From contig OX578282.1 of NCBI GenBank assembly GCA_951217055.1, positions 13,393,877-13,457,876 on the forward strand: a stretch of DNA of 64,000 bases, written 5' to 3'. The translations under genes were made by a program, and so were the position numbers. Positions 12,567 to 23,912 of this stretch are shown in pieces. Source of the stretch: Gerris lacustris (taxonomy: Eukaryota > Arthropoda > Insecta > Hemiptera > Gerridae). Each line of letters begins with the position of its first letter. Position 1 is the stretch's first letter. The notes below the pieces were generated by a model, which had not been told where the DNA came from, searched no databases, and saw only the letters and a list, made by a program, of their open reading frames with translations.

Positions 12567-12774
12567 GTTGGCAGTCCAAGTAACAGAATGCTCATGAGTG
12601 ATAGAATACTTCAGTGGAGTTTCCTACCTCTCGAACTGGAGTTGGAATCGATTCACTTTACTAAAGGCCAGCTTATACTCAAATGTACAGCCATAGTTTC
12701 AACACTGTACCGAGAAACGTCTGAACTAAATTTAGGACCTTCAAGACGGAGCAACGAACCAGTACCTGAACGAG
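12567..12774 (+). CDS. Beat-family protein, internal exon (end of Ig2)
   Basis: Open across the whole exon in one frame. The acceptor is TTGTTTATTCAG and the donor is GAG followed by GTAATAAG, leaving a phase-1 end. The translation includes HFTKGQLILKCTAIVSTLY and later EPVPER. The pattern H-F-x-x-G-x-L-x-L-K-C-T-A followed within 10 residues by Y and S/E residues is characteristic of the C-terminal Ig strands of Beaten-path proteins. Drosophila Beat members are secreted or membrane-tethered Ig-superfamily proteins that bind Sidestep-family receptors in motor-axon guidance and synaptic wiring. The Ig1 and early Ig2 exons are not visible upstream; beat genes usually have long introns. The family call is from motif recognition; which Beat paralogue is unresolved. 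Confidence 0.7.
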
Positions 12775-13339
12775 GTAATAAGAAATTAAATCAATTTGAA
12801 ATAAATATTCATTTTTATTAAGGGGAAAAGAACACCTGCCAAATTGTCGTTCATATTAATTTTTCTTGCGTTCAACCTCTGATCTAATGATCAAAAGATA
12901 TGAGTACAAAAGAAGGTGTAATGAAATAGATTTAAAAAAATATGAGTTTTGATATCATTGAAAAATAAGATTGTGTTTACCTGTCAACCGTCATCTGTAG
13001 GCAAACTTTCTTGTACTAGTAAATGTCATTATAAACTTATATTAACTGTTTTAATAATATATGTGATTAATAATATAAGAAAAATGAACTCTAATTACAC
13101 AATCTGTTGCAACTTTGATATAACATCCAAATTTCATCTAAATAGGACAAATATCTTTCAAAGTATGAGCGTTCTCAAGAATGCTGATGGACAGACCGAA
13201 GAAAAGACACAAAACGAAGAATTTCCATGATTTGTGAAACAATTTTTTGGTTGAGGAAATTATGTATGTCAGTATGTAACAAACAGAATGCATAAATAAA
13301 ATGCAACAATTTTTTATATACCTTTATTATTACTTTTTA

Positions 13340-13615
13340 CTTTAAATCAAATTACAATTATCAATAACTACGGGAGACATACAGAGAAAAATAGACCCCC
13401 GCACCGGGACTCGAATCACAGGTCCTCCTATTAATCCGTTACAGGTGCTCTTGCCAACTGATTTGTACGGGAGAATGATTTTTCTCTGTCGTTACCGATA
13501 CAAATTCCCCGAATCCAAGCTTTCTATCTTATTCTACAAATCTAGAGAGCCAAATATTCACGGCATCAGAACTAGACCGAGACTTAACGCTTATAATTAT
13601 TACTCTTATTATTAT
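13340..13615 (-). mobile_element. tRNA-derived SINE, family S1 (copy a)
   Basis: On the minus strand a tRNA-like head carries an A-box-like CAGTTGGCAAGAGCAC (13446-13461) and a B box GATTCGAGTCC (13407-13417). It is followed by the family tail GTCTATTTTTCTCTGT and CCCGTAGTTATTG. A shared leader (CGTTAAGTCTCGGTCTAGTT) precedes the tRNA part, as in copy b. Confidence 0.7.
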
Positions 13616-13726
13616 AATTATTACTTATCCAGGTTTGAAAAACAAAGAAAGCAGGATTTGATTTATTTTTTTATGAGACTTTGATGAGTAACTAATGTTT
13701 CACAACTCAACGACGTTTTATTAATT

Positions 13727-14055
13727 TTACTACGTTTTTATTAGCTTGCATTCTTGTTTGTTTGTTTGTTTGTTTGTTTGTTTATTTGTTTGTCCGGTAC
13801 AAATCTGGCAATCGATTTCTAACTAACTTCCCGAATAGCTAGACATTTGAAACTTTTAGCATAGCTCAGAACACAATGACAATGCATTATTTTAATACTT
13901 TTAGCCATCTTTCAGCAAAATTTAATTAGTTTTCAGCAAATTTTGCAGTGCAGAAAGTTAGATCGGAAAAAATCCGCAAGTTATTTTATTTGTTTTGCCA
14001 TATCCAATATTTACTAATCTTCATTTTGACGGGTCTCAAATTTTTGATAGATAAA
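13727..14055 (+). repeat. Interspersed repeat family I (copy 1)
   Basis: Near-identical in inverted orientation to 39905-40205. Landmarks are CGTTTTTATTAGCTTGC, a (GTTT)n tract, CTAACTTCCCGAATAGCTAG, AATGCATTATTTTAATA and TCCGCAAGTTATTTTATT. No coding frame; ends not resolved. Confidence 0.75.
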
Positions 14056-15821
14056 CATTGAATGACAGCAAAACAGGAAATATCGATTATATTATTTATC
14101 GACTATATTATTTCAAATATATCGATGGCATGCTTTAGATTTGGTGTTGGGGAGATCCATGTACAAAGATTTGTCCTTCTATAGGTTTAAGATCAGCTCT
14201 CTGGATGGTTGTCATTTATGTGAAGTAAATAAATTCGGAACTATTTTTTTTTCACTAACGTTATATTTTATATAACAATAATTATATTATCAACATTACA
14301 TACGATTCAACAGAAAATTTAAAAACATAGTATATAAAAAGTTCTTTTTATCTTGAAATTATTCACTATTAGTTTATATTTTATTTTTTTTATTTTTTTT
14401 TTTTTTTATAAATATATCATTTTAAGGAATCTTTCTGGTTAATTAGTGTGGAATTTAAATTCGTTATAGATAAAAGAGATATTAAAGGATTATTTGTCAT
14501 AGATAATTTCTACAAAGAAAGATCTACGTATTATTGATACTACTTTTATATTATTATTAAATAAAAAATAATTTTAGCAAAAAATTTGGGAGTACCTACT
14601 ACACCCCAAAAACTTTACAAAAAATAAATTATTTCTCAAAAACGGTTTCGACGATTTTTATTTTTTAAAAAATCATTCTCTGTAGCACATGGTAGAGTTC
14701 TCACAGATTTAGGGTTATTTTCACGGTTACGACCAAGTAGGAATCGATGCTGTCGGAGACCTTACTTTACAGATACCGTTTTAGGAACCGACCACTTATT
14801 AAATAAAATGAGACACTAAAAATATAATATCGTTTTGAACCTTTTGGACGTTTAAAATATTCAAAGCACTTAAGACCACAGGGTTTTCGAAGCCGTGTTT
14901 AGAAGGTCTAAATGTTTAATAATGTTGAAAGTAAACCTCGTTAGTGTAATGCAACCAAAGGAAAGGAGAAGTAGTTCCCTCGAGTATTAGGCATAGGTGA
15001 TAGAGAGAGAAAGAAGAGGGGGACACTAAGTGGACACTATTGTTTTAGGAATGCTAGACTTAACCGTTCCTAAAGCGGTTTTACTTCTCTGGTGCCTAGA
15101 ATAGCAAATACAAAGAATGAATGTATGGATACAATACGGAGGGTTTCTCGGTTCGGGTTGAAGACTGGAAGGGACACTTTCTTGAATACGGTATTACGCA
15201 GCCCGAGATGAACCGTCCCTTCTGATAAATAACGGGGGATGGTCTTGAAGCTTGACCCAAGCTGAATACAGCATTAGGCTCGTAGCCTAGAGATGAACCC
15301 ACCGCTGATATATATAACTGTTGCAGCTCTGACCGTACTGGAATAAGGTATCGCCTTCTGTGATGTCGCTATCCTTTACTACGGATATAAATCCTTGATG
15401 GGCATCCCGTATCTATTCCTTCCAATCTCCCTCCATTTTTTCTTTGTCTTCTTCAACATATACTTTAATCCATTAGGCGATGAACAGACGTGAATTTTTA
15501 TTCGTCTGACTTTGCTGTTTGTTTTCTGTACTAACTCTAGCTCATTAGGATTGTAACATTTTGAACAGCAGTTTTTTCACTCATGTAACCCTTTCCTTCT
15601 TTACTGCGTTTCATATTTCATGTTTACCTACGATATTAAATTTTTCTGCTAAACTCATACTGAGTTTAAAATTACTGCTAACTAATAAGCTATTCTAAAA
15701 CTATTTCTTTTTGAAAAATTTAATCAAAGTTTTATATATTAGTTGTCCTTTTTTTCCATCTTTACTCCAAAATTTAATATTATATTTTGGCTTCCAAGCA
15801 TACCGAAGGAACGGAATAATG
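14056..15821. other. Intronic DNA without recognised features
   Basis: AT-rich to about 14650. The part at 14930-15420 is richer in G and C, with short frames on both strands and no recognisable product. Possibly a decayed repeat. Confidence 0.4.
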
Positions 15822-16390
15822 ACAGACAGCATTTTTTTAAGACTCTGATTTCAGAAAATACCTACAATGAAATCCGTTTTAGATATAAGGGAATATTTTT
15901 GGTTTCTTGTCTGTCTGTGGCTCAATTTTTGCAAACAACATATCTTAAAAACTACTCGTCCGATTAAAATGAAATTTGTATGGTAGATCATAGTTAGCCT
16001 ATTATCCGGCATAAGTTTCAAACTTCTGCGCTCATTTGTATCTCTTCTCATGCGCACAAACATACATTTATTGACACCTATATCTTCAAAAGTACTCATA
16101 TTAATTTTATGAAATTAGGACGGTATGTCGAAATTAACCCGCATATAGCTTGAGATTAATTTCAACCATATGCGCTTTATAAATTTTGCTAAATTGCTTA
16201 ATTACTTAATTTTGCCAAATACTTTAATTCGTACAAAAAATTAAAACAATTTTGAAAGATTTAATAAAGGGGGATAATTAAATTAGTTTGAGAATAAATA
16301 TAGGTTGTTCAAGCATAATATCGTAAAATTATATGAAATAGGTAATAGGACGCGAGGAAGCTATGTGCCACTAATTGGCAAATTATTTTT
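15822..16390 (-). mobile_element. Family E element (copy E5)
   Basis: Minus-strand copy. Its 5' module is at 16357-16390 (complement of GAGGAAGCTATGTGCCACTA). The 3' side, around GACAGACA and AATCCGTTTTAGA, lacks the terminal hairpin. It lies head to head with E6, about 210 bp apart. Confidence 0.7.
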
Positions 16391-16601
16391 ACAAGAGAAC
16401 ACATATAGCTTAAAATGAAGTCTTTCATTTATATATATTTTGTATTTATTTATTAATTATAATTATTTCAATCTGGTAAGCTCTTAAATTAAAATCATAT
16501 ACATAAATAACAAATTTTGTTTCATCAACATAAAATAATTTGAACTACTATAAATTTTGTTAAAAAATAGCATTCATATTCTAGAATATATGAACACATC
16601 T

Positions 16602-17169
16602 AAAAATAGACTGCCAATTGGTGTGGCACATAGCTTCCTCTCATGCTATTACGTACTTTTTTATTTTATGCTTTTACAAGCCATTATTGTCTGTTTTTTT
16701 TAATTGTTTCCTCTGTTTTTTTAATCTGTCAAAACTGTTTTGATTTGTTACTTGAATTATAGTGTCAATTAAGCAAAAGTTAAAGAGCGCACACGGTTCA
16801 AAGTAATCTGGGGCCATCTGCGGGCTACTTTCGATAAACTATAAAAGTTTCATACAAATCAGATAAGTACTTATGAAGCTGTAGGTGTAAATTAATGTAT
16901 GTTTGTGAGCATATGAAAGAGAAACAAAAAAGCGTAGAAAATTGAAACTTATGACTACAAATTTCATTGAATTGGACGTGTAGTTTTTAAGATACGTTGG
17001 TTCGCAAAATTTGAATGACAGACCGACAGACAGAAACAGAACCAAAAATGATCTCTGATGTCTAAAACGGATTTCTGTCTTGGAATTTTTGAAATCGGAG
17101 ACCTAAAAATGTTTCATTCTTCAGAACGATCACATAGCTGCCGTTACCTTCTGTAAGCTCGGAAGCAAT
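16602..17169 (+). mobile_element. Family E element (copy E6), best complete copy
   Basis: 5' module TAAAAATAGACTGCCAATTG, then GGCACATAGCTTCCTC. The interior carries AAAGAGCGCACACGG, CCATCTGCGGGCTAC and AAGATACGTTGGTTCGC, then a short GACAGACCGACAGACAG tract. The 3' end is GCTGCCGTTACCTTCTGTAA and GCTCGGAAGCAATT. It is the reference structure for family E here. Confidence 0.75.
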
Positions 17170-17706
17170 TCTTCATAGGCTTAATTAAGTATGATTTACT
17201 TCATATGCCAGTCGTGCCTAATACCGCTATAAAAATATCAAATAATCTTACATTATTACTTGACGTTTACTCAGGTTTATTAAATGTATTTTGCTAATCA
17301 CTTTCTGATATCCAATATTCATTATGTAATAACATTATGGTATTTACATTTCATAATATTGATCATAAAACCGCTATCCACGATAAGGAATATTAGTTCG
17401 AAGAAAACTGTCCAGAAAAACGGATCTGGAAAATCAGTCTGTTTTCCAGAAGTAGGTGATGTATTGATGTGATCGGATTAGAATAGATAAATCAGTAGAT
17501 TTCCCGGAGTGGTAACATCCTAGCTAAAGCGAAGTCTAGTTTCAGTTCCTCATCGATCCAAATCTAGTAATTTATTTTATCTACTCGCAGCAGCAAAATT
17601 AAACATTACTTAACTGTTTTTAGGCTGGAAAGTACTATTTCCCTGATTTGTCATTAAAATATTAAAAGCAGGCAGGAAAGTAGTTAAAACAGTCAGGAAA
17701 ATACTA
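17170..17706. other. Intronic DNA without recognised features
   Basis: Only a 62-codon frame without splice support at 17284-17472. Related GGCTGGAAAGTACTATTTCC fragments begin near 17630, close to the palindrome. Confidence 0.4.
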
Positions 17707-17748
17707 TCTCTGCCTAGGCAGGGAAATATTTCCCTGCCTAGGCAGAGA
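17707..17748. repeat. Perfect 42-bp palindrome
   Basis: Two 21-base arms with no spacer, left arm TCTCTGCCTAGGCAGGGAAA plus T. Each arm also contains the smaller palindrome TGCCTAGGCA. No protein-binding role can be read from it; a cruciform or MITE centre is possible. Confidence 0.95.
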
Positions 17749-18295
17749 AAGTAACAGTGTTTACCACTGCGTGTCATAACCTCTTATTTTGGCAAGAACA
17801 GTTTATACTATTATCTCTATCTTATAACATTACATATTATAGTTAAATAAGTAATATTTAATAAATAAACGTTTTAATAATAAAATAATTTGTTTATATT
17901 TGTTAATGCTGTTAAATAAGTTCAATGATTAGTAGATCTTTAATTAAAAACAATAGTAGAGTCACTGACTAAACTGTAGCGTCATGTAAACATTGAACAT
18001 CCATATTATTTTTATTATTGAAGTCTTTCTAGATTAGACTAGCTACTTTTCTTGATGTATCCGAGTTACTTCTTTTCATTTAAGCAATAGAAGATATCTT
18101 TAACACTTTTATTAATTTTTTAGTAAAAATATAAATAAATATTTTATATTGCGTGCATTATTCATTCAGAAGTTATGTGTGTTATAAACGTGTGTTTTGT
18201 ATTTTGTTGTTATAGATTGGGTTTGCTTTTCACTTATTGTTATTATTCCCAAGTTTCTAATTTGAACATTAATTTTAGTTAATACACATATGTTA

Positions 18296-18350
18296 TTATC
18301 TTTATTAATATGACACATAGTTATTAACTATGTTATATTAATAAAGATAA
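18296..18350. repeat. Imperfect AT-rich palindrome
   Basis: Arms TTATCTTTATTAATATGACA... and ...TTATATTAATAAAGATAA meet at TAGTTATTAACTA, with a 2-base indel. It can form a hairpin about 26 bp long. Confidence 0.8.
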
Positions 18351-18403
18351 CATTTTAGCAGCTTCATTTTTCTTCCGCAAGTAGATAAAATATTGTATGC
18401 AAC

Positions 18404-18556
18404 AAGGCAGCAAAGGAAACATTTCTGCCTCGTTTATTCATTGCCTGCCTCGGCTTCGCCTCGGCAGTCAAATAGGTACATTACCTATTTGTCCTCGCCT
18501 TCGGCTCGGAGGCTAATCTAATCACTCGTCAGTAAAATTCCATTTTGCTGCCTAGT
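18404..18556. mobile_element. Small palindrome-rich MITE
   Basis: The left end AAGGCAGCAAAGGAAA is inverted at the right as ATTCCATTTTGCTGCCT. Inside are CAAATAGGTACATTACCTAT and CGGCTTCGCC/CCTTCGGCTCGG GC-rich hairpins. No target duplication was resolved. Confidence 0.5.
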
Positions 18557-18608
18557 TACATAAATAACTATTTCCGCCAGATATGAGGATTTTTGATAGC
18601 AGACGTAA

Positions 18609-19023
18609 AGCCTAGTCTACATTGGTCGAGAAAATGGTCAAGTGCACTAGCTTGCTTTTTAGCACAAGGGACGGTCGAGTAAAATGGTGTGCTGTTTTTT
18701 GGAAGAGTGACTCTAAAGTCGTTCACACGTACTTGAGATAGTAGCCTTAATAAAGTGAGGTTATTACGCTTTTAGTTCCGAATAATCCCGCAATTATTAT
18801 ATAGAAGAGGTATTCAACGTTAGGACGGACGTGGGGTGGGGGGTCTACTCGCCCTTCGGCGGGCGAGCTACTCTACCACCGCACTCGCCCATTTACTGGA
18901 CCAACTTTTATCCACTCTCCTCGACCGTTTACTCGCCTTATCGTTCACATTAGGCAAGTAGCTCGGCCGAGTGCTACTCGACCTAGCTACTCGCCCGTTT
19001 ACTCGACCAATGTAAACCAGGCT
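18609..19023. mobile_element. 415-bp MITE, TAA target duplication (Harbinger-like)
   Basis: Ends AGCCTAGTCTACATTGGTCG and CGACCAATGTAAACCAGGCT form a 22-bp TIR flanked by TAA on both sides. The interior is rich in CTACTCG / CGAGTA motifs on both strands. A 3-bp TWA duplication is typical of PIF/Harbinger; no transposase is present. Confidence 0.75.
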
Positions 19024-19499
19024 TAAGGCTGATTTACTGACTTACTGATTTTGACTTTTACTTACAGTTTTCGCGCGTGCCTTAACTCAATTGCCTTAAA
19101 GCTATTCTAGTTCTGTACATAGGGGACCATTAACGTTGGACAGGCTTTTTTTTATAAATACTTTCCAATTATATTTTTGTTAAAAAGAGATACTAGTAGT
19201 TCTATATTAAATATTTACATAATTCGTGGATAATTTACAGTTTCAAATAATCCGGAAAAGTGTCATTGGAATGTAAAAGTTACAAAAAAATGAGAGGAGA
19301 GAAAGATGAAAAAAAGACAATGTTTCCTAATTTCTCTTGAGACCCACCCTTCATTTTCTGTTATTATTTCTAATTTGCTCTTAACTTAGTTTCATTTTGT
19401 TGGGCTTAACAATTCTTGGGTAAAAAAAAATTAAATATAGAATTTTCACCGTAGATTTTCTCTGCCGACTTTTCTTTACTTCATTATTATTACGTTTCC

Positions 19500-19645
19500 T
19501 TATATAAGTAAAGTATATTGAGAGAAAAAGTATTGTGATGGCGTGAAAATTCGATTTTGATGTTTTGGAAGATTTACACGTTTTAATGCCCCCTGATTCC
19601 AAATAAGTGGGTTTTAATAAAGTCTGTCTGTCTGTTGTCAGTAGT
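19500..19645 (+). repeat. Interspersed repeat family K (copy 1)
   Basis: Shares AAAAAGTATTGTGATG, the following GATTTTGATG / ACGTTTTA segment and a GTCTGTCTGTCTG end with 31540-31635, where family D has inserted. Short (GTCT)n ends of this kind occur in many invertebrate interspersed repeats. Confidence 0.55.
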
Positions 19646-19814
19646 TTGTCATCTGTGCAGACGCTCCGAGTCCTAGGATGATTTCAATGAAATTTGGCAT
19701 ACATGCTCAGAAAATTCATATCCGAGGTAAAATCGAGAATGAATTAGAGCTCTACATCTACATGTAGGAGCGTTATTTATATGATTAGGTTTTGTTCAAG
19801 TCTGTCATTCATCT

Positions 19815-20075
19815 TTAGACTGTTACTCCCCTTATAAACAGAAGTGTGATATTCCTTTGTCCCAAAGTACATAAAGTATGTACATTTTAGCACTTCTTTA
19901 GACTGTTACTCCTCTAATACAAAACATAAGGGAGTAATAATCTGAAGAAGGTGTACAGAATGTACTTCTTTAGACTTAGACTGTTACTCCCCTTATACAA
20001 AGTGTAAGTGTGACATTCCATTGTCCTTAAGTACATTTCACTAAACGTTCCTTTGTCTTAATAGTTAATTCGCCA
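19815..20075. repeat. Family H short foldback repeats
   Basis: Repeated CTTTAGACTGTTACTCCCCT modules in direct orientation, plus the inverted form AAGGGAGTAATAATCTGAAG at 19931-19950. Related copies lie at 22065-22100 and 29857-30045. Could be a small MITE group; ends are not clear. Confidence 0.55.
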
Positions 20076-20149
20076 AAGGAATTTATGAATAATTATATCC
20101 ATTTATATTCTAAAAAAAAAAAAAAACTTTTAAAAAAGACAGTTAGAGC

Positions 20150-20377
20150 GTGTGTAGGCTTATCGGCGGTCTAAAACTGCCGGACCCGACGCGACGGTCG
20201 GGAACTCCCCACCCTCGATTCCTTTCGAGTCGGTTCGTGTGTAGCGCTGTCGGCTGACTCCTCAACCCGACACGACCAAACTCCCCATAAAAAGAGGAGT
20301 TGGTCGTGTCGGGTGGTCGTGTGAAGAGGTGGGGGCCACATCTACATTGTCGGGGAGTTTGGTCGTGTGTAGAGCCT
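20150..20377. mobile_element. GC-rich palindromic MITE (TACACACGACC type)
   Basis: Much higher GC than flanks. Contains CCCGACACGACCAAACTCC and, inverted, GGAGTTGGTCGTGTCGGG, and ends with GGTCGTGTGTAGAGCC, the complement of GGCTCTACACACGACC. The end resembles the start of 46008 (AAGGCCCTACACACGACC). The left end is degraded. Confidence 0.55.
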
Positions 20378-20457
20378 TTAAACTTATTGTTTACAAAGTT
20401 GATCTAAAAAGTTTAATTACCTGAAAGAAGATCTAGGCATCATTGTTGCATAAAATA

Positions 20458-20458
<1 letters not shown>

Positions 20459-20530
<72 letters not shown>
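20459..20530. repeat. (TA)n microsatellite
   Basis: Uninterrupted TA dinucleotides for about 70 bases, about 190 bases upstream of the apparent last Beat exon. Confidence 0.98.
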
Positions 20531-20534
<4 letters not shown>

Positions 20535-20723
20535 TAAGTTGAATTCAGCTAATTGAACAGCTAGAAGGGGAGGGGCGATAGGTTTTTTTTACTTAACGCG
20601 ACAAATTTATAAATTAATGTATGTATGTACTCGATAATTTTAAATATATAGTAATTGAAGACTTTTTTAAAATTGATAGAATTTAAAAGTTTATGTTACT
20701 AATATAATTTATTTGTATTTCAG

Positions 20724-20806
20724 TTACATCATGGAGCAGTTGCAACGTTCCAAGATGTTCCATACTTAGTATTTACCTTTGTCTACTGATAATGATGATA
20801 AGGTAG
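20724..20806 (+). CDS. Beat-family protein, last exon (C-terminus)
   Basis: Follows the acceptor ATTTGTATTTCAG. Joined to the phase-1 donor at 12774, it completes a valine codon and reads TSWSSCNVPR, then CSILSIYLCLLIMMIR, then TAG at 20804-20806. A C-terminal hydrophobic run ending in one basic residue right before the stop suits a GPI-anchor signal or short membrane tail, and several Beat proteins end this way. The exon is short, so the assignment rests on phase agreement, the acceptor and the hydrophobic end rather than on sequence identity. The tail after EPVPER reads naturally across the junction. Confidence 0.6.
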
Positions 20807-21034
20807 TCAACGATACAAGACAACGCTTAAACTTCATCACCTCGGCAAGCCTCGCTATTCCACATCCTTGTATATACGACTTGTACAGTATCCTAAATTA
20901 ACGTTAATATATTCGAATAGGTAAAAGAATAATTGTTACTACATTATTAAGTGAAGAAAAATAATAGTTTAACAAAAAAAAATAAAATAAAAATAATAAT
21001 AATAATGAACGTGATAACTACTTTATATACTCCT
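20807..21034 (+). other. Probable 3' UTR start of the Beat-like gene
   Basis: Follows the stop. AATAAA-like A-rich sequence occurs near 20980, but I cannot fix a cleavage site. Confidence 0.35.
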
Positions 21035-21240
21035 TTTACAATTGGTATTAACTTTTGACACTCAGATTGGCCAACCTATATAAGAAAAAAGATAAAGCCA
21101 CAAGGCTTCTGGGAGGGGTGGGGCCAGTGACATTTATATTTGCCTAGTTGGCCCAACCACGAATTTAGTGCTCTTATATTGGCTTCTCTCCATATTTTTT
21201 CGATTTTCCCGCGCTGTCAAAAGTTAATATTATTTGTAAG
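21035..21240. mobile_element. 206-bp MITE with about 25-bp TIR
   Basis: The left end TTACAATTGGTATTAACTTT plus TGACA is inverted at the right as TGTCAAAAGTTAATATTATT plus TGTAA. Interior has paired CTATATAAGA / CTCTTATATTGGC segments. It lies just after the Beat-like stop codon. Confidence 0.6.
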
Positions 21241-23022
21241 AAGAATATAGTTCACTGATGGCCTGGTTGAGACTCCATTAAACTGTTTGATGGTTCACTG
21301 TACAAAGTATTTTTTAAGTAAGGAACATTCGTTTGAAAATGCGTTTTCATTTTAACCCTAAATGAAATGTACTTTTAAGTCTACATCCTCTATAAGGTGG
21401 ACATTAAAAAAAAATATGGCAAATTTTGTATAATATAATAACTGTAATAATATGTCATGTTTTGTATCATTACCTAGGGAGCTCATTAAAGATTTGTAAA
21501 TTATAAAATTTTGATTAAATTATTTCGTATTATGTATAATTAATTCTTCTATAAATAAGAAGATTATTAATTACCTATATTGCAAATACGTGTAAATTAT
21601 TCATTAACAAAGGGAAAGATAAAATTATAGCTATTATTAAATATAGAAGAAGATTAGAAGAAATATTTGATAATAACTGCATGAGGTGCTAAACGTGTTG
21701 TAAATTACAATTAATCTAAACAAATATTGTAATATATGCTACAAACTATATGCACTAGGGCTAAAAAAGTTGTTCAATCGTTCATTTCAGTTTATTTTTG
21801 TAATTAACCTTTTGATCACCTTTTATCCAGATAGAAAACTAAATTTATTACTGGCGTATGTATTTATGTATTATACGCTGAAGGTAATTCGTACGACAGT
21901 AATAACATTAATTCAATTTATAATTTGATTTAAATGTAGTAATATTTAGTTAATATTATTATTAAAGGAATTTTCATGGGTTGGATAGTCAACTCAAATA
22001 AATCTGTCCAGTATCGAATGAAAAAATAATTCAAGAAGGAGTATCCGTAATCTGTATTTATAATATGGTACTTCTTCAGATTGTTACTCCCTTATGTTTT
22101 TTTAACCTAAAAAAAAACTCACTGACAGAATGAAGAAATTATCAGGGTCATTATCCGAGACTTCCGATTCTAAAAAGGGAATAGTAAATTTCAGTTCGTA
22201 TAAATGATAAATCTAGTTTTCTCTTTTTGTATAATGACTTTGTCCATTTTTATGTACTGTGTATAACGACATACAATTAGGATTTCTTTTAGTGTGTTAC
22301 TCAATGTTGTCACTCTCTCATTAAATATGTTCTTTATGAAAATTGAAATGTAATTTAACATTTTTTATCTGGTTTACTACAGTTCATTATATTAGGATTT
22401 AAAGCGGAATTCATTATTAGTTTTGCGGTTCTTGTACGTCATATATGTAAATGAATGAATGTTTAAGCTTTCATTACTAAATTGAATAATTGACTAAAAT
22501 GTATTTTTTTTTTTTTTATACAATTATCCAAATGTTAATTAATAATTATCCTTAAAAAAATAATTGGAGTTTTGACATTATGTAAATTCTCTTTTATCTT
22601 TTTTAATTTAATTCTTGGACTTTGGACACTGAAATATAGTGCCTTATATAACATTTTTAGTTAAAAGATTTATTGTAAGTACTATTGAGAGAAACCACTG
22701 CCGTTGTTAACGAGATGCTAGAGGTGAATAAAACTCCCTTTAGATTAAACCTTGGCTAGGAGTGTAATTGTTCTCTTTGCAGTTCGAGTTAAGTGTAATT
22801 GTTTGTTTCCAGTCTTTAATCTTGTACTGGATAAAATGAGTTTGTTCAGTGCTTTTGACGTGATACAAATTTAACATTGGTTCTAGTTTATCTTTAATTT
22901 GTGGTCCTGACAGAGAAAGTTTTACAATATTAATTCTTATAAAAAGCATGAAGCCCTTGCAAGCGTTCTCTTAACACCACAAGCCGCCATATTGGCTTCG
23001 GTTGAGGCGATTTTATTAACTG
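21241..23022. other. AT-rich non-coding stretch
   Basis: Apart from a family H fragment near 22065-22100 nothing was recognised. The 69-codon minus-strand frame at 22740-22949 has no support. Confidence 0.45.
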
Positions 23023-23025
23023 TAT

Positions 23026-23284
23026 AGCGGCTTTCACACCAAAGTAGCAAGTCGCAGGTTGCATGCGTCCTAGTAGTAGGATACAAGCAACTTAAACACC
23101 ACACTATCTAAGGAGTCGAGGTAATTGAACGAAAGCCTTGCGACGATACGTCGCAACTGCGACGTGCATCCTGAAAGCAAGTGGCACTTGCGTCTTTCTT
23201 AGATAGTCCGGTATTTTACTTGCTTGCATCCTATAACTAGGACGCATGCAACCTGCGACTTGCTACTTCGGTGTGAAAGCCGCC
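23026..23284. mobile_element. 259-bp MITE with 48-bp TIR, TAT flanks
   Basis: The arms start GCGGCTTTCACACC and continue AAGTCGCAGGTTGCATGCGT, matched inverted at the right end with one mismatch over about 48 bp. TAT lies on both sides. The interior repeats CGCAACTGCGACG / GCATCCT motifs on both strands. Likely a Harbinger-like MITE. Confidence 0.8.
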
Positions 23285-23382
23285 TATGAAGTGGCCGGCT
23301 CTCCGGCGATCTACAGACTTCTAATGGCGCCGTGAAGCGGACCTTAAAGATTTGAATAAAATTTGCATAGATGTGCGGAAAT

Positions 23383-23912
23383 GAGATCTGACGAACATCA
23401 AGCTAGAATTTTGTTTATAAGTTAATCTTTTGATGTCTTTTAAGAATATTTGGTCGGCTAGGTTCAATTGTGGGACATAATTTGGCAATAGGCATTTAGA
23501 AAAGACAAACCGGTTGAGAGTGGCCATGTCCAGCCAATTATAATACACAATGTGATTTTCATGATCTTGATTACAAAATTAGTAAGTAGACCGAAAATCA
23601 AGTTCTTGTTAGTTTGCCACATGATAGGTGATATTGATAGGAGTAATATTGTAAACTACCTATCAAGTGACGAAATAACATTAAGTTGCTTTTCTGTCTA
23701 CTAACTAATTTTGTACTCAGGATCATGAAAATCACATTGTCCACCATAATGGATAAGACATAGCCGCTCTCCACTAGTTTGTTTTTTTCAAATATCTATT
23801 GCATAAGCATGTCCCGCAGACGAACTTAGCCGACCACTTATTCTTAAAAGGTACTAACATTGTTAGCTTAATGTTAGTCAGCCACTTTTTTGCACAATAT
23901 CTCCTGGACTAG
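23383..23912. mobile_element. Family C long-TIR element (copy C2)
   Basis: Inverted halves as in C1. The right end reads TGCACAATATCTCCTGGACTA. The left outer TIR is missing, the copy starting near ATCTGACGAACATCAAGC. Open frame at 23321-23548 is a shadow. Confidence 0.7.

Larger units (their letters stand above)
12775..20723 (+). other. Long phase-1 intron of the Beat-like gene
   Basis: Runs from GTAATAAG (12775) to ATTTGTATTTCAG (ending 20723), 7949 bp. It is filled with repeats: a tRNA-SINE, family I, two inverted family E copies, perfect and imperfect palindromes, two palindromic MITEs and a (TA)n tract. The intron is inferred from matching phase and product sense of the two exons; no transcript evidence is available. 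Confidence 0.6.
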
